Below are positions 24,163 to 32,864 of a stretch of 64,000 nucleotides of DNA, piece after piece (within the stretch, counting starts at the first letter, position 1; each line of letters starts with the position of its first letter). The DNA comes from Nocardia otitidiscaviarum NBRC 14405 (GTDB taxonomy: Bacteria; Actinomycetota; Actinomycetes; Mycobacteriales; Mycobacteriaceae), in NCBI RefSeq assembly GCF_000308635.1, contig NZ_BAGD01000088.1:1-64000 (forward strand). The letters run 5' to 3'. Both the position numbers and the translations under genes were made by a program. The notes below the pieces were generated by a model. It had not been told where the DNA came from, did no database searches, and worked only from the letters and a program-made list of their open reading frames with translations.

Positions 24163-25500
24163 ATGAACGAGTTGCCTGTGGTCGTGGTGGGAGCCGGGCC
24201 GATCGGTCTGGCGGCGGCGGCCGAACTGCGGGAACGCGGACTGCGCCCGCTGGTGTTCGAACGTGGTGAGCGCGCGGGCGCGGCGGTGTCGGAGTGGAAT
24301 CACGTGCGACTGTTCTCCCGCTGGGGCGAGCTGATCGCTCCAGCGGCCCGACGGCTGCTGGAGTCCACCGGCTGGACCGCACCGGATCCGGATACGTATC
24401 CGACCGGGCGGGATTGGGCACGCGACTACCTGATTCCGCTGGCGGATGCCTTGGGCGACAAGGTAGTTCGACTGGGTGTAGAGGTGGTCGGAGTGACGCG
24501 GCGCGGTCGCGACCGGGTGGTGGACGCGGGTCGCGAGACCGAACCGCTGATCGTGCGTCTGCGCTCCGCCGACGGGGAGGAGCGAGTCACCGCGCGCGCG
24601 GTCATCGACGCCTCCGGCACCTGGACCGGCCCGAATCCCCTGGGCGGCGACGGACTGCCCGCCCTCGGGGAAGCCGCTGCGGCCGAAGCGATCTCGTATC
24701 GGGTGCCCGACCTGGACGATGCGCGCGAGCGGGCCCGCTACGCCGGTGCGCACACCGTCATCGCGGGCAGCGGCCATTCGGCGCTCACCGCGATCGTGGC
24801 GCTGGCGGCACTGGCCGAACACGCCCCGGACACCCGGTTGACCTGGGTACTGCGCCGCGGCGAGGTCGGCGACACCTTCGGCGGCGGCGCGGCCGATCAG
24901 CTGCCCGCCCGTGGCGCCCTCGGTCTGCGCGCCAAGGCCGCCGTCGACGCCGGGCTGCTCCGGGTCGTCACCGGGTTCCGCACGGCGGCAGTGGAATTCG
25001 ACGGTGATCGGGTCGCGCTGACGGCCGAGTCCGGCACCCGCGTCGAGGCCGTGGACCGGGTGGTGGCGCTGACCGGTTTCCGGCCGGAGCTGTCGTGGCT
25101 GTCGGAGCTCCGCCTCGATGTGGACCCGGTGCTCCAGGCCCCGGTGCGGCTCGCCCCGCTCATCGACCCGAACGTGCATTCCTGCGGCACGGTGTACCCG
25201 CACGGCGCGGCCGAACTGTCGCATCCGGAGCCCGGGTTCTACCTCGCGGGCATGAAGAGTTACGGACGTGCGCCGACCTTCCTGGCGCTCACCGGCTACG
25301 AACAGGTCCGCAGCATCGTCGCCGAACTCGCCGGGGATCGCGAGGCCGCCGCCCGCGTCGAACTCACCCTGCCCGAGACGGGAGTCTGCGGCGGGGCGGG
25401 CGTGGTCGACGAATCCGACACGGGCGGCGACGGCGGTGGCTGCTGCGGATCCCCGGCACCGCAGCTGATCTCCCTGGGGTCGGTCCGCTCCGATTCCTGA
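24163..25500 (+). CDS. FAD/NAD(P)-dependent flavoprotein with Cys-rich tail, ars-linked
   Basis: A 445-residue flavoprotein of the FMO/ArsO-like group. The FAD loop is VVGAGPIGLAAAAEL at about 8-22, the second dinucleotide loop is IAGSGHSALTAI near 203, and VALTGFRPELSW follows. The C-terminal 40 residues carry Cys in TGVCGGAG and GGGCCGSP after an acidic Gly-rich spacer, resembling an arsenic or thiol binding tail. Its promoter holds the ArsR-type operators, so arsenical control is likely. The MFS gene starts 3 bases after its stop. Confidence 0.82.
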   Translation: MNELPVVVVGAGPIGLAAAAELRERGLRPLVFERGERAGAAVSEWNHVRLFSRWGELIAPAARRLLESTGWTAPDPDTYPTGRDWARDYLIPLADALGDKVVRLGVEVVGVTRRGRDRVVDAGRETEPLIVRLRSADGEERVTARAVIDASGTWTGPNPLGGDGLPALGEAAAAEAISYRVPDLDDARERARYAGAHTVIAGSGHSALTAIVALAALAEHAPDTRLTWVLRRGEVGDTFGGGAADQLPARGALGLRAKAAVDAGLLRVVTGFRTAAVEFDGDRVALTAESGTRVEAVDRVVALTGFRPELSWLSELRLDVDPVLQAPVRLAPLIDPNVHSCGTVYPHGAAELSHPEPGFYLAGMKSYGRAPTFLALTGYEQVRSIVAELAGDREAAARVELTLPETGVCGGAGVVDESDTGGDGGGCCGSPAPQLISLGSVRSDS

Positions 25501-25503
25501 TCG

Positions 25504-26766
25504 ATGGCGACGACATCGCGCGGCGCATCCTCCGGGCGCGGTGATCGGATGGCGGGTGGGTCCGACACCGATACCGCGCCGCGGACGGGCGCGCTCACCC
25601 GTGCCGGACTGCGCCGTGTCCTGGCCGTGCTGTGCCTCACCGAGATCACCAGCTGGGGCGTTCTCTACTACGCGTTCCCGGTGCTGGCCGTTTCGATCAC
25701 ACGCGATACCGGATGGTCGGCGCAGGTGATCACGGCGGCGTTCTCGATCAGCCAACTGACCGCCGCCCTGATCGGGATCCCCGTCGGCCGCGTCCTCGAT
25801 CGCACCGGTCCGCGCGGGGTGATGACCGCCGGATCGGTGGTGGGTGCGGCAGCGCTGGTCGTCGTTGCCACCGCACCGAATCTCGCCGTGTTCTTCGCCG
25901 GTTGGTTCGCGGCCGGGATCGCCATGGGCGCGGTGCTGTACCCACCCGCCTTCGCCGCGCTGACCCGCTGGTGGGGTGCGGAGCGGGTGCGCGCACTTAT
26001 GATCCTGACGCTGGCCGCCGGACTGGCCAGCACCGTGTTCGCACCGTTGACCGCCGTGCTGGCGCAGCGAACCGATTGGCGGACAACCTATCTGATGCTC
26101 GCGGCCGTTCTCGCCGTGGTGACGGTGCCCGCGCACTGGGCCGGATTGCGCGGCGCGTGGCCGCCTCCGCCCGCGCCGGTCACCGCCGCGTTCGACGACC
26201 ACGCCGCCATCGCCCGCAGCCGTGCGTTCACCGCCCTGGTGATCACGCTGTGTGTGACCGCGTTCGTGACCTCCGCCGGGGTGTTCAATCTCGTTCCGCT
26301 CCTGCAGGAGCGCGGGTTCTCCCCGGAACTGGCTGCGCTGGCACTCGGTCTCGGCGGGGCCGGGCAGTTGCTGGGGCGCATCGGTTACCTGGCGTTGGCG
26401 GCCCGCACCAGCGTGGCGGCGCGAACGGTGGCGATCGTCGCGGCGACCGCGCTCGCGACCGCGCTGCTCGGCGTCGGCACCACGGTGCCGGTCTTGATAG
26501 CCATCGGCATCGGTGCCGGGGTGATCCGGGGATTGTTCACCCTCATCAAGGCCACGGCCATCACCGACCGTTGGGGCGCAACCCATTACGGGCGGCTGAA
26601 CGGCCTGCTGTCGGCACCCGTCGTCATCGTCATGGCGTTGGCACCCTGGGCGGGCAGCCTGCTGTCGGCCTGGACCGGCGGCTACGCCCGCGCCTATCTC
26701 GTGCTCGCCCTCCTCGCGGCACCCACCGTCCTACTGGCCCGCCGCACCGTTCGAACCTCGCACTGA
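25504..26766 (+). CDS. MFS transporter in the arsenical cassette
   Basis: A 420-residue major facilitator protein with 12 predicted helices after a 30-residue polar N-terminus. The A-type loop GIPVGRVLDRTGPRGVM is between helices 2 and 3. The substrate cannot be read from sequence; the operon position suggests export of an arsenical or its acetylated or oxidised product. The start at 25504 is close to the preceding stop; an ATG at 25550 is another option. The next flavoprotein follows 14 bases later. Confidence 0.83.
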   Translation: MATTSRGASSGRGDRMAGGSDTDTAPRTGALTRAGLRRVLAVLCLTEITSWGVLYYAFPVLAVSITRDTGWSAQVITAAFSISQLTAALIGIPVGRVLDRTGPRGVMTAGSVVGAAALVVVATAPNLAVFFAGWFAAGIAMGAVLYPPAFAALTRWWGAERVRALMILTLAAGLASTVFAPLTAVLAQRTDWRTTYLMLAAVLAVVTVPAHWAGLRGAWPPPPAPVTAAFDDHAAIARSRAFTALVITLCVTAFVTSAGVFNLVPLLQERGFSPELAALALGLGGAGQLLGRIGYLALAARTSVAARTVAIVAATALATALLGVGTTVPVLIAIGIGAGVIRGLFTLIKATAITDRWGATHYGRLNGLLSAPVVIVMALAPWAGSLLSAWTGGYARAYLVLALLAAPTVLLARRTVRTSH

Positions 26767-26780
26767 ACGAAAGGGTCACC

Positions 26781-27869
26781 ATGCCCACCGAATACGACGC
26801 CCTCATCGTCGGCGGCGGTCAGTCCGGACTCGCCGCCGCCCACCATCTGACCCGCCGTGGCCTGTCCGTCGCCATCTTGGAGGCCGGGACGGAGCCGGTG
26901 GGGTCCTGGCCGCGCTACTACGACAGCCTCACCCTGTTCTCCCCCGCCCGCTACAGCTCGCTGCCGGGCCTGCCCTTCCCGGGTGATCCGGATCGCTACC
27001 CGCACCGCGACGAGGTCGTCGCCTACCTGCGCCGCTACGCCGCAACCCTCGACGCCGACATCCGCCTCGGCGAGCGGGTCGAGACCGTCACCCATCGGCA
27101 GCACACCTTCACCGCCCACACCGCGAGTGGCGACACGTTCAGCGCACCCCGACTGATCGCCGCCAGCGGCACCTTCGGCGCACCACACCTGCCGACACTG
27201 CCCGGCCGAGCCGGTTTCACAGGAAAGCTGTTGCACGCCAGCGACTATCAGATACCCGACGCCTACGACGGCCAGCAGGTGATCGTAGTGGGGTCAGGCA
27301 ACTCCGCCGTCCAGATCGCCACCGAACTCGCCGCCACCGCGACCGTCACCCTCGCCTCCCGCACACCGGTGCGGTTCTGCCCGCAACGTCCGCTCGGTCG
27401 CGACGTGCATTTCTGGCTGCGGGCAACCGGATTCGACACCTTGCCCCTCGGCCGCTTCGTCCGGAACCCACCGACACAGCCGGTGTTCGACACCGGCCGC
27501 TATCGAGCGGCCCTCGACACCGGAAGCCCGTCACCCAAACCCCTGTTCACCCGACTCGACGGCAACCACGCCATCTGGCCGGACGGCACCCGCAGCCCGG
27601 TGGACACCATCATCCTGGCCACCGGCTACCGCCCGCACCTGCCCTATCTCACCGGAATCGCCGCCCTCACCGATACCGATCTGCCCCGGCATCGAATGGG
27701 GTTGTCCACCACGCATATCGGGCTCGGATACGTCGGACTCGAATGGCAGCGCAGCCCATCGTCGAACTCCCTGCGCGGCGTCGGCCGCGACGCGGACCGA
27801 CTGGTGCGGCAACTGCTGTCGCCGAGACCGCGCCCACGCCGACCGATCGGGCCGAGCACGTTCAGGTAG
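26781..27869 (+). CDS. ArsO-like flavoprotein monooxygenase
   Basis: A 362-residue single-component flavoprotein. FAD loop LIVGGGQSGLAAAHHL is at about 8-23, EPVGSWPRYYDSLTLFSPARY matches the ArsO/CzcO family, VVGSGNSAVQIATEL is the NADPH loop, and ILATGYRPHLPYL follows. ArsO-type proteins occur in arsenic operons and are suspected to oxidise trivalent arsenicals. GAAAGG precedes the ATG at 26781. It is the last gene of the operon starting at 24163 and converges with a CcdA gene. Confidence 0.83.
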   Translation: MPTEYDALIVGGGQSGLAAAHHLTRRGLSVAILEAGTEPVGSWPRYYDSLTLFSPARYSSLPGLPFPGDPDRYPHRDEVVAYLRRYAATLDADIRLGERVETVTHRQHTFTAHTASGDTFSAPRLIAASGTFGAPHLPTLPGRAGFTGKLLHASDYQIPDAYDGQQVIVVGSGNSAVQIATELAATATVTLASRTPVRFCPQRPLGRDVHFWLRATGFDTLPLGRFVRNPPTQPVFDTGRYRAALDTGSPSPKPLFTRLDGNHAIWPDGTRSPVDTIILATGYRPHLPYLTGIAALTDTDLPRHRMGLSTTHIGLGYVGLEWQRSPSSNSLRGVGRDADRLVRQLLSPRPRPRRPIGPSTFR

Positions 27870-27945
27870 ACCTGCACTTCGTCGTCCGCACGCACACGCA
27901 TCGGCGACCATCAAAGCCGAACAGCTGATTTCGACCGCGAAGGAA

Positions 27946-28830
27946 TCAGGACGACGCATCGGTATCGGGAGCGCTGCGGCGACGGTTGCGGGCGCGGGCC
28001 GACTGCCAGCCGAGACCGACCGCAAACACCGCGACGAGGACGGCGAGTAGCGGTCGCCATCCGAGGTCGCCGACCCAGCGACTCAGTGTCTCCTGGATGT
28101 GGCTGGCGGCGACGATCACCGGATCGTCGGCGTCACCGTCGCCGAAGAACAGCCGCAACTCATAGATGCCGTAGTAGGTGACATACAGCCCGGACAGAAC
28201 GAGCAGGATCCCGCTGATTCTGCCGATGTAGGGCAACAGTTTTCGCGTCCACGCCGTCGCGGCGGCCCCGGCCAGCGCGACGACGACCGCCAGCACGCCC
28301 ACCAGCAGCGTCATTCCGAGGCCGTAGGCGAGGTAGGCGGCGACACCGCCGAGTACCGAGCCGCTGCGGAAGGTGCTGCTGGTGACGGCCAGGAACGGAG
28401 CAATCGTGCACGACAGTGAAGCGATCGCGTATGCCACGCCGTACCCGATCATCGACGCCAGCCGCGCACTCGGCGCACCCCGTGTCGGCTTCGGCAGCGC
28501 CACCGCGATATCGCGGCCGGTGAGCAGCCACGCGCCCACGCCCACCAGCACCACCCCGATCACCACCGTCGCCGCGGGCAGATAGCGTTGCACCGACACC
28601 GCCAACGGCGAGATCACCAGCCCGAACCCGCCGAAGACGAGCAGGAATCCCGCCGCCATGGCCGCCGTGGCGGCTAGTGCCCGGCCCAGCGCCGCGAATC
28701 GGCCCGGTGTGGCCTCGCCCTCACCCGCCACCACCAGGGCTAGATAGCCCGGCAGCAGCGCGAATCCGCACGGGTTCACCGCCGCGACCAGCCCGGCCGC
28801 GAAGGCGAACCCGAGCACCTCTGCATCCAT
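27946..28830 (-). CDS. CcdA cytochrome c biogenesis / thiol-redox membrane protein
   Basis: A 294-residue CcdA protein with six core helices and an added C-terminal helix and basic tail. The first cysteine motif is AAVNPCGFALLPGYLAL and the partner lies in ASLSCTIAPFLA. It moves reducing equivalents across the membrane. It reads after the TlpA-like lipoprotein gene with an 8-base gap, making a two-gene thiol-redox operon of the mycobacterial CcdA/TlpA kind. Confidence 0.88.
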   Translation of the reverse strand: MDAEVLGFAFAAGLVAAVNPCGFALLPGYLALVVAGEGEATPGRFAALGRALAATAAMAAGFLLVFGGFGLVISPLAVSVQRYLPAATVVIGVVLVGVGAWLLTGRDIAVALPKPTRGAPSARLASMIGYGVAYAIASLSCTIAPFLAVTSSTFRSGSVLGGVAAYLAYGLGMTLLVGVLAVVVALAGAAATAWTRKLLPYIGRISGILLVLSGLYVTYYGIYELRLFFGDGDADDPVIVAASHIQETLSRWVGDLGWRPLLAVLVAVFAVGLGWQSARARNRRRSAPDTDASS

Positions 28831-28838
28831 GTCCGATC

Positions 28839-29381
28839 TCAGCCCAACGCTTTGATCTGCGTGGCTATCTCGTCTTCGCTGAGGCTGCCCGGCACCATGT
28901 CGATATCGGAGAACTTGCTCACGAACGCGAAGGCGGGCTGCGCGGTCACCCCGAACCGCTGCCACACCACACCGTCCAGATCCGCGATCTGAGTGAACTT
29001 CAGCCCGTACTTGTCGGCGAATTCCCGCATGGCCGAGAGTTCGTCACGCGCTGCCACGCCGACGAACTCCACCTCCGGATGCGCCGCGGCCGCGGCGGCG
29101 ACGCCGGGAGCTTCCCGCTGGCAGGTGGGGCACCACGGGGCCCAGAACCAGAGCACGGCCTTCTTCCCGGCCAGGCTGGCACCGGAGAACTCCGCACCGT
29201 CGATGGTCTGCGCGGTGAACTGCAATTCCTTCGGCACGGGGGCGTCCGCCGCGACGGTGGTGGTCGGCGCGGCGGACGCCGCCGTTGTGGTGGTCGGCGC
29301 GGCATCGTCGGTGCTATCACCGCATCCGGCCGCCACCAGGACAGCGACGAGCATCGGCAGCAACAGTCGAACGGTTTTCAC
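28839..29381 (-). CDS. TlpA/ResA-like redoxin lipoprotein
   Basis: A 180-residue exported thioredoxin-fold lipoprotein. The leader ends with the lipobox VLVAAGC at about residue 18. A Thr/Ala-rich spacer (TTTTAASAAPTTT) follows, then the redoxin domain with active site WFWAPWCPTCQRE and cis-Pro TAQPAFAFV. The GTG at 29381 has GGAGG about 9 bases upstream. It is the probable partner of the CcdA just downstream. Confidence 0.86.
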   Translation of the reverse strand: MKTVRLLLPMLVAVLVAAGCGDSTDDAAPTTTTAASAAPTTTVAADAPVPKELQFTAQTIDGAEFSGASLAGKKAVLWFWAPWCPTCQREAPGVAAAAAAHPEVEFVGVAARDELSAMREFADKYGLKFTQIADLDGVVWQRFGVTAQPAFAFVSKFSDIDMVPGSLSEDEIATQIKALG

Positions 29382-29422
29382 AAGCGGTAACCTCCGGTCG
29401 ATGGATAGGACCCTGGGCATCA

Positions 29423-29803
29423 TCAAACCGTGCCCGGCGGACCGATGCTCGACAGCCAGGGGCAGGTCCCGCACGGCGCGCGATACTCGTCGATCCACAG
29501 ATCCTCGGACGCCGCGGGCAGGAGCAGGACGCGGTCGGGGCGCAGGGCGTCGATGGTGCCCTCGTCGTGGGTGACCATGACGATCGCGCCCGGGTAGGCG
29601 TCGATGGCGGCCAGCACCTCCGCGCGTGAGGCGGGTCGAGATGGTTGGTCGGCTGGTCCAGCAGCAGGGTGGAGCCATTGCCGCCGAACAGGATTCGTGC
29701 CAACTCGACGCGGCGGCGCTGGCCCCCTGACAATGCGGACAGTGCCTGATCGAGCGTCGGCTCGGAGGGCGCGCGGAGCAAGCGTCGGCCACCGGGCTCG
29801 AGA
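29423..29803 (-). pseudogene. Frameshifted C-terminal remnant of an ABC-F ATPase
   Basis: Two adjoining minus-strand frames spell one ABC ATPase tail. From about 29757 to 29635 one frame reads the signature and Walker B region (ALSGGQRRRVELARI, then LLLDQPTNHLD). From about 29617 another frame continues VLAAIDAYPGAIVMVTHDEG and ends LLLPAASEDLWIDEY. A frameshift near 29620-29635 breaks them, and the N-terminal half is absent. The pattern PTNHLD marks the ABC-F (antibiotic resistance and translation factor) class. Intact relatives exceed 500 residues. Confidence 0.7.
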
Positions 29804-30460
29804 TCACCGCGACAGCGCCAGGCGCCCGAGGAAGTCCGTCGGCAAGTAGGCCAATGCACTGCGAGTCCAGGGCTGGCCCGATTCCGGATCATAGGTCTCG
29901 GGCATTACCACTCCCGCCGGCGCGAAGGCGTGGAAACCGTGTTCGGCGGTCGTGCGGGTGGCGCGCCACTGGTGGTCCCTGAACGCGACCACCGCCGCCG
30001 CGTCCGAGCTCACCGACCCGCCGCGCAGGGCGGCGACCTTGGCGGCCACGCCGTCGGTGGACAGGTAGACCAGCGTGCCGTCGGCGGCACGATCCGGATC
30101 GATGGAGATCACGTCGGCCATGTGGTAGCGGGACCTCAGCACCTCGGCGATCTCGGTCTGGGCGTAGACCGGAATACCACGGTCCCCGCGGGTGTCCACG
30201 ACCGCCGCCGCCAACTGCTCATTAACCGGTCCCGGTTCGCCGACCTCACGTGTCGCGTCCATGCCCGCGGGGATTCGGTTGCCGAAACTGAACGCGACGA
30301 TGATGGTCGCGGAGTCCGCCGCCGCGGTCGGCACCGTCCACAGATCCGGCGGCGAGTGCTCGACCGTCGCGGGCGCGGCTTCGGCGACTGCCGCGAATTG
30401 CGTGAACAGCGAACCGAATGCGGCGAGCGCCAAGGCCGCCGTCGTGCGTCGCACCATCAT
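29804..30460 (-). CDS. Secreted protein of unknown function
   Basis: A 218-residue exported protein. A signal peptide with two Arg and an Ala-rich core ends near AEA at residue 28. The mature part has no cysteine, and includes IPVYAQTEIAEVLRSRY and PETYDPESGQPWTRSALAYLPTDFLGRLAL. I do not recognise it. It reads in the same direction as the ABC-F remnant and adjoins it without a gap. Confidence 0.65.
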   Translation of the reverse strand: MMVRRTTAALALAAFGSLFTQFAAVAEAAPATVEHSPPDLWTVPTAAADSATIIVAFSFGNRIPAGMDATREVGEPGPVNEQLAAAVVDTRGDRGIPVYAQTEIAEVLRSRYHMADVISIDPDRAADGTLVYLSTDGVAAKVAALRGGSVSSDAAAVVAFRDHQWRATRTTAEHGFHAFAPAGVVMPETYDPESGQPWTRSALAYLPTDFLGRLALSR

Positions 30461-30573
30461 GTGGCCCGACCTTACGGCAGCCGAGCGGCCGGGCCCGGTT
30501 CGCGCCGGGTCGGTCGCCGCTCGGTCGCGATCCCGTCGCCCACCGGTCGTCCCGGGCAGCGGCCGCCCTCTGA

Positions 30574-31719
30574 TCAGGCCAGTTTCAAGCTACGCCCGAT
30601 GATCTCCTTCATGATCTCCGTGGTGCCGCCGTAGATGGTCTGCACGCGGGCGTCCATGTACGCCTTGGCGATCGGGTATTCGCGCATGTAGCCGTAGCCG
30701 CCGTGGAGTTGCAGGCATTTGGTGATGAGGTCGATCTGTTCCTCGGTGCTCCACCATTTGGCCTTGGCGGCGTCTTCGGGGGACAGCTTCTCCTGGTTGA
30801 GCAGGGTGATGCAGTGGTCGACGAAGACGCGGACGGCGGTGGTCTTGGTGGCGAGTTCGGCGAGGACGAAGCGGGTGTTCTGCTGTGCGCCGATGGGTTT
30901 GCCGAACGCCTTGCGGTCGCGGACGTACTGGCAGGTCAGGTCCAGGCAGGACTCCATGGCGGCGGCGGCCATGACGGCGATGGACAGGCGCTCCTGCGGG
31001 AGGTTCTGCATGAGGTGGATGAAGCCCATACCCTCGGTGCCGAGCAGGTTCTTGCCGGGGACGCGCACATTGTCGAAGGAGAGTTCGGCGGTGTCCTGCG
31101 CCTTGAGGCCGATCTTGTCGAGATTGCGGCCGCGGGTGAAGCCGGGCATATCGCGCTCGACCACGAGCAGGGAGAAGCCCATCGCCCCCTTCTCGGGGTC
31201 GGTCTGGGCGACCACGATGACGATATCGGAGTTGATGCCGTTGGTGATGAAGGTCTTGGAGCCGTTGAGGATCCAGTCGTCACCATCGCGGACCGCGCGG
31301 GTCTTGATGCCCTGGAGATCGGAGCCGGTGCCGGGCTCGGTCATGGCGATGGCGGTGATGATCTCGCCGGTGCAGAAGCCGGGCAGCCAGCGGGCCTTCT
31401 GCTCGTCGTTGGCCAGCTCCAGCAGGTACGGCGCGATGACGTCGTTGTGCAGCCCGAAGCCCAGGCCCGAGTACATGCCCTTGGTGGTCTCCTCGGTGAC
31501 GATGGCGTTGTAGCGGAAGTCCTTCACTCCGCCGCCGCCGAACTCCTCCGGGACCGCCATTCCGAGGAAGCCCTGCTTGCCCGCCTCCAGCCAGACCGCG
31601 CGATCCACGACGCCCGCCTCTTCCCACCGCTCGTGGTTCGGGGCGACGTGCTGATCCAGAAACTTGCGGAAGGACTCCCGGAACAGCTCGTGTTCGGGTT
31701 CGAAAAGGGTGCGCTCCAC
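30574..31719 (-). CDS. fadE20: Acyl-CoA dehydrogenase (FadE20-like)
   Basis: A 381-residue FAD enzyme that introduces the alpha,beta double bond in acyl-CoAs. Signatures present are AITEPG-type IAMTEPGTGSDL and the C-terminal LHGGYGYMREYPIAK. YGGTTEIMKEIIGRSL carries the flavin-contacting end. Its place upstream of hflX on the same strand matches M. tuberculosis fadE20 (Rv2724c), which is why I use that symbol. A TetR-type palindrome at 31874-31891 lies 155 bases upstream of the start. Confidence 0.88.
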   Translation of the reverse strand: MERTLFEPEHELFRESFRKFLDQHVAPNHERWEEAGVVDRAVWLEAGKQGFLGMAVPEEFGGGGVKDFRYNAIVTEETTKGMYSGLGFGLHNDVIAPYLLELANDEQKARWLPGFCTGEIITAIAMTEPGTGSDLQGIKTRAVRDGDDWILNGSKTFITNGINSDIVIVVAQTDPEKGAMGFSLLVVERDMPGFTRGRNLDKIGLKAQDTAELSFDNVRVPGKNLLGTEGMGFIHLMQNLPQERLSIAVMAAAAMESCLDLTCQYVRDRKAFGKPIGAQQNTRFVLAELATKTTAVRVFVDHCITLLNQEKLSPEDAAKAKWWSTEEQIDLITKCLQLHGGYGYMREYPIAKAYMDARVQTIYGGTTEIMKEIIGRSLKLA

Positions 31720-31873
31720 GCCGACCTCCTATGTGACCACAGCGGCACTGATGCCTACGTCACATACGGTACACGGAAGTCGAATCGTCGTTTACTTCTG
31801 GCCCCGAAAAAGAGGGTGGAACTGCGGCTGTCTCGGAAGCAGTCGCAGTTTGCACCAAACGAACGACCGTAAA

Positions 31874-31891
31874 CCTGACCGTCCAGTCAGG
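31874..31891. promoter_or_regulatory. TetR-operator-like palindrome upstream of fadE20
   Basis: CCTGAC-cgtcca-GTCAGG is a perfect 6-6-6 inverted repeat overlapping the stop codon of the acyltransferase gene. It resembles operators of TetR regulators of lipid degradation (core TGACCGTCCAGTCA). It could instead be a weak terminator for the acyltransferase message. Confidence 0.45.
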
Positions 31892-32768
31892 CTGGGTTCG
31901 CGGCCTGCATCACCCGACCCAGCAAACTGCGACCGCGATCGGCGTCACGCTGGGCGAGCAGGAAGCGGATCTCCTCCTCGAGCGCCTTGCGCACCACGCC
32001 CTGCAATTCGAGGGCCGCCTCGGCCGGATCGGAGGCGTCGGCCCACGCGCTGGTGTCGATGGGGTCACCGAGGGAGAAATAGAAGCGCTCGGGCTTGGGC
32101 AGCAGGGTCGGCCCGAGGCCGCGAATCAGCGGCGGGGTGAGGCTGGCACGCAGGCCCAGCGCCTGCACCAGACCCCGCACCGGGCGCATGACCGGATGCG
32201 CGCCGTCGAAGACCACGTCGTACACATCGTCGCCCCCGATCATGCCCATGGGCACGATGGGTGCGCCCGCCTCGATGGCCATCTGCGCGAATCCGGTACG
32301 CCCCTTCCAGTTCAGGACGTACTTCTCCTGCTTGCCGCTCATGGCTTCCCGGCCCCCGCCCGGGAATACCGCGACGATTTCGCCCTGCCGCAGCAGGGTG
32401 GTGCAGTTGTGCCGGTTGCCGCGCACCACCCCGAGGTGGTGCAACACATCGCGCAGCCCCGGCACGTCGATGAGCACGTTCTCGGCCAGCCCCCGCGCCA
32501 GCCGTCCGGTGCGGCGCAGGATCTCGTGCGCCAGCATGGGCGCGTCCAGGCCACCGGTGAGGGTGTGGTTGCCCACCAGCAGCACCGGCCCGTCGGTCGG
32601 CAGCCGGTCCAGACCGTAGAACCGCGGACTGAACCAGGCCCGCCCCGGCACCGCCAGCACATCGAGCATGCGGCGATCGAGGTCGGACAGCTCCACGTGC
32701 AACGGCGCACCGTCGGTGAGCGCCGGACGATCGGTCTTATCGGACAAATACGTGACTCGGTCGGACAC
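31887..32768 (-). CDS. PlsC-like lysophospholipid acyltransferase family protein
   Basis: A 293-residue acyltransferase. The catalytic motif is NHTLTGGLDA at about residues 67-76, a stretched variant of NHx4D. A later block is FPGGGREAMSGKQEKY, in place of FPEGTRS, and IVPMGMIGGDD follows. This is the diacylglycerol-acyltransferase-like subgroup rather than a housekeeping PlsC. It is followed by fadE20 168 bases away on the same strand. Confidence 0.82.
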   Translation of the reverse strand: MSDRVTYLSDKTDRPALTDGAPLHVELSDLDRRMLDVLAVPGRAWFSPRFYGLDRLPTDGPVLLVGNHTLTGGLDAPMLAHEILRRTGRLARGLAENVLIDVPGLRDVLHHLGVVRGNRHNCTTLLRQGEIVAVFPGGGREAMSGKQEKYVLNWKGRTGFAQMAIEAGAPIVPMGMIGGDDVYDVVFDGAHPVMRPVRGLVQALGLRASLTPPLIRGLGPTLLPKPERFYFSLGDPIDTSAWADASDPAEAALELQGVVRKALEEEIRFLLAQRDADRGRSLLGRVMQAANPA

Positions 32769-32864
32769 GAAATTCCCTCCCTGCAGAAAATTCGATTACG
32801 TCATGGTAACGAAAACCACTGCAAGGCACCGATTGTGGGTGTCACACTCGGAACGTGACCCGGC

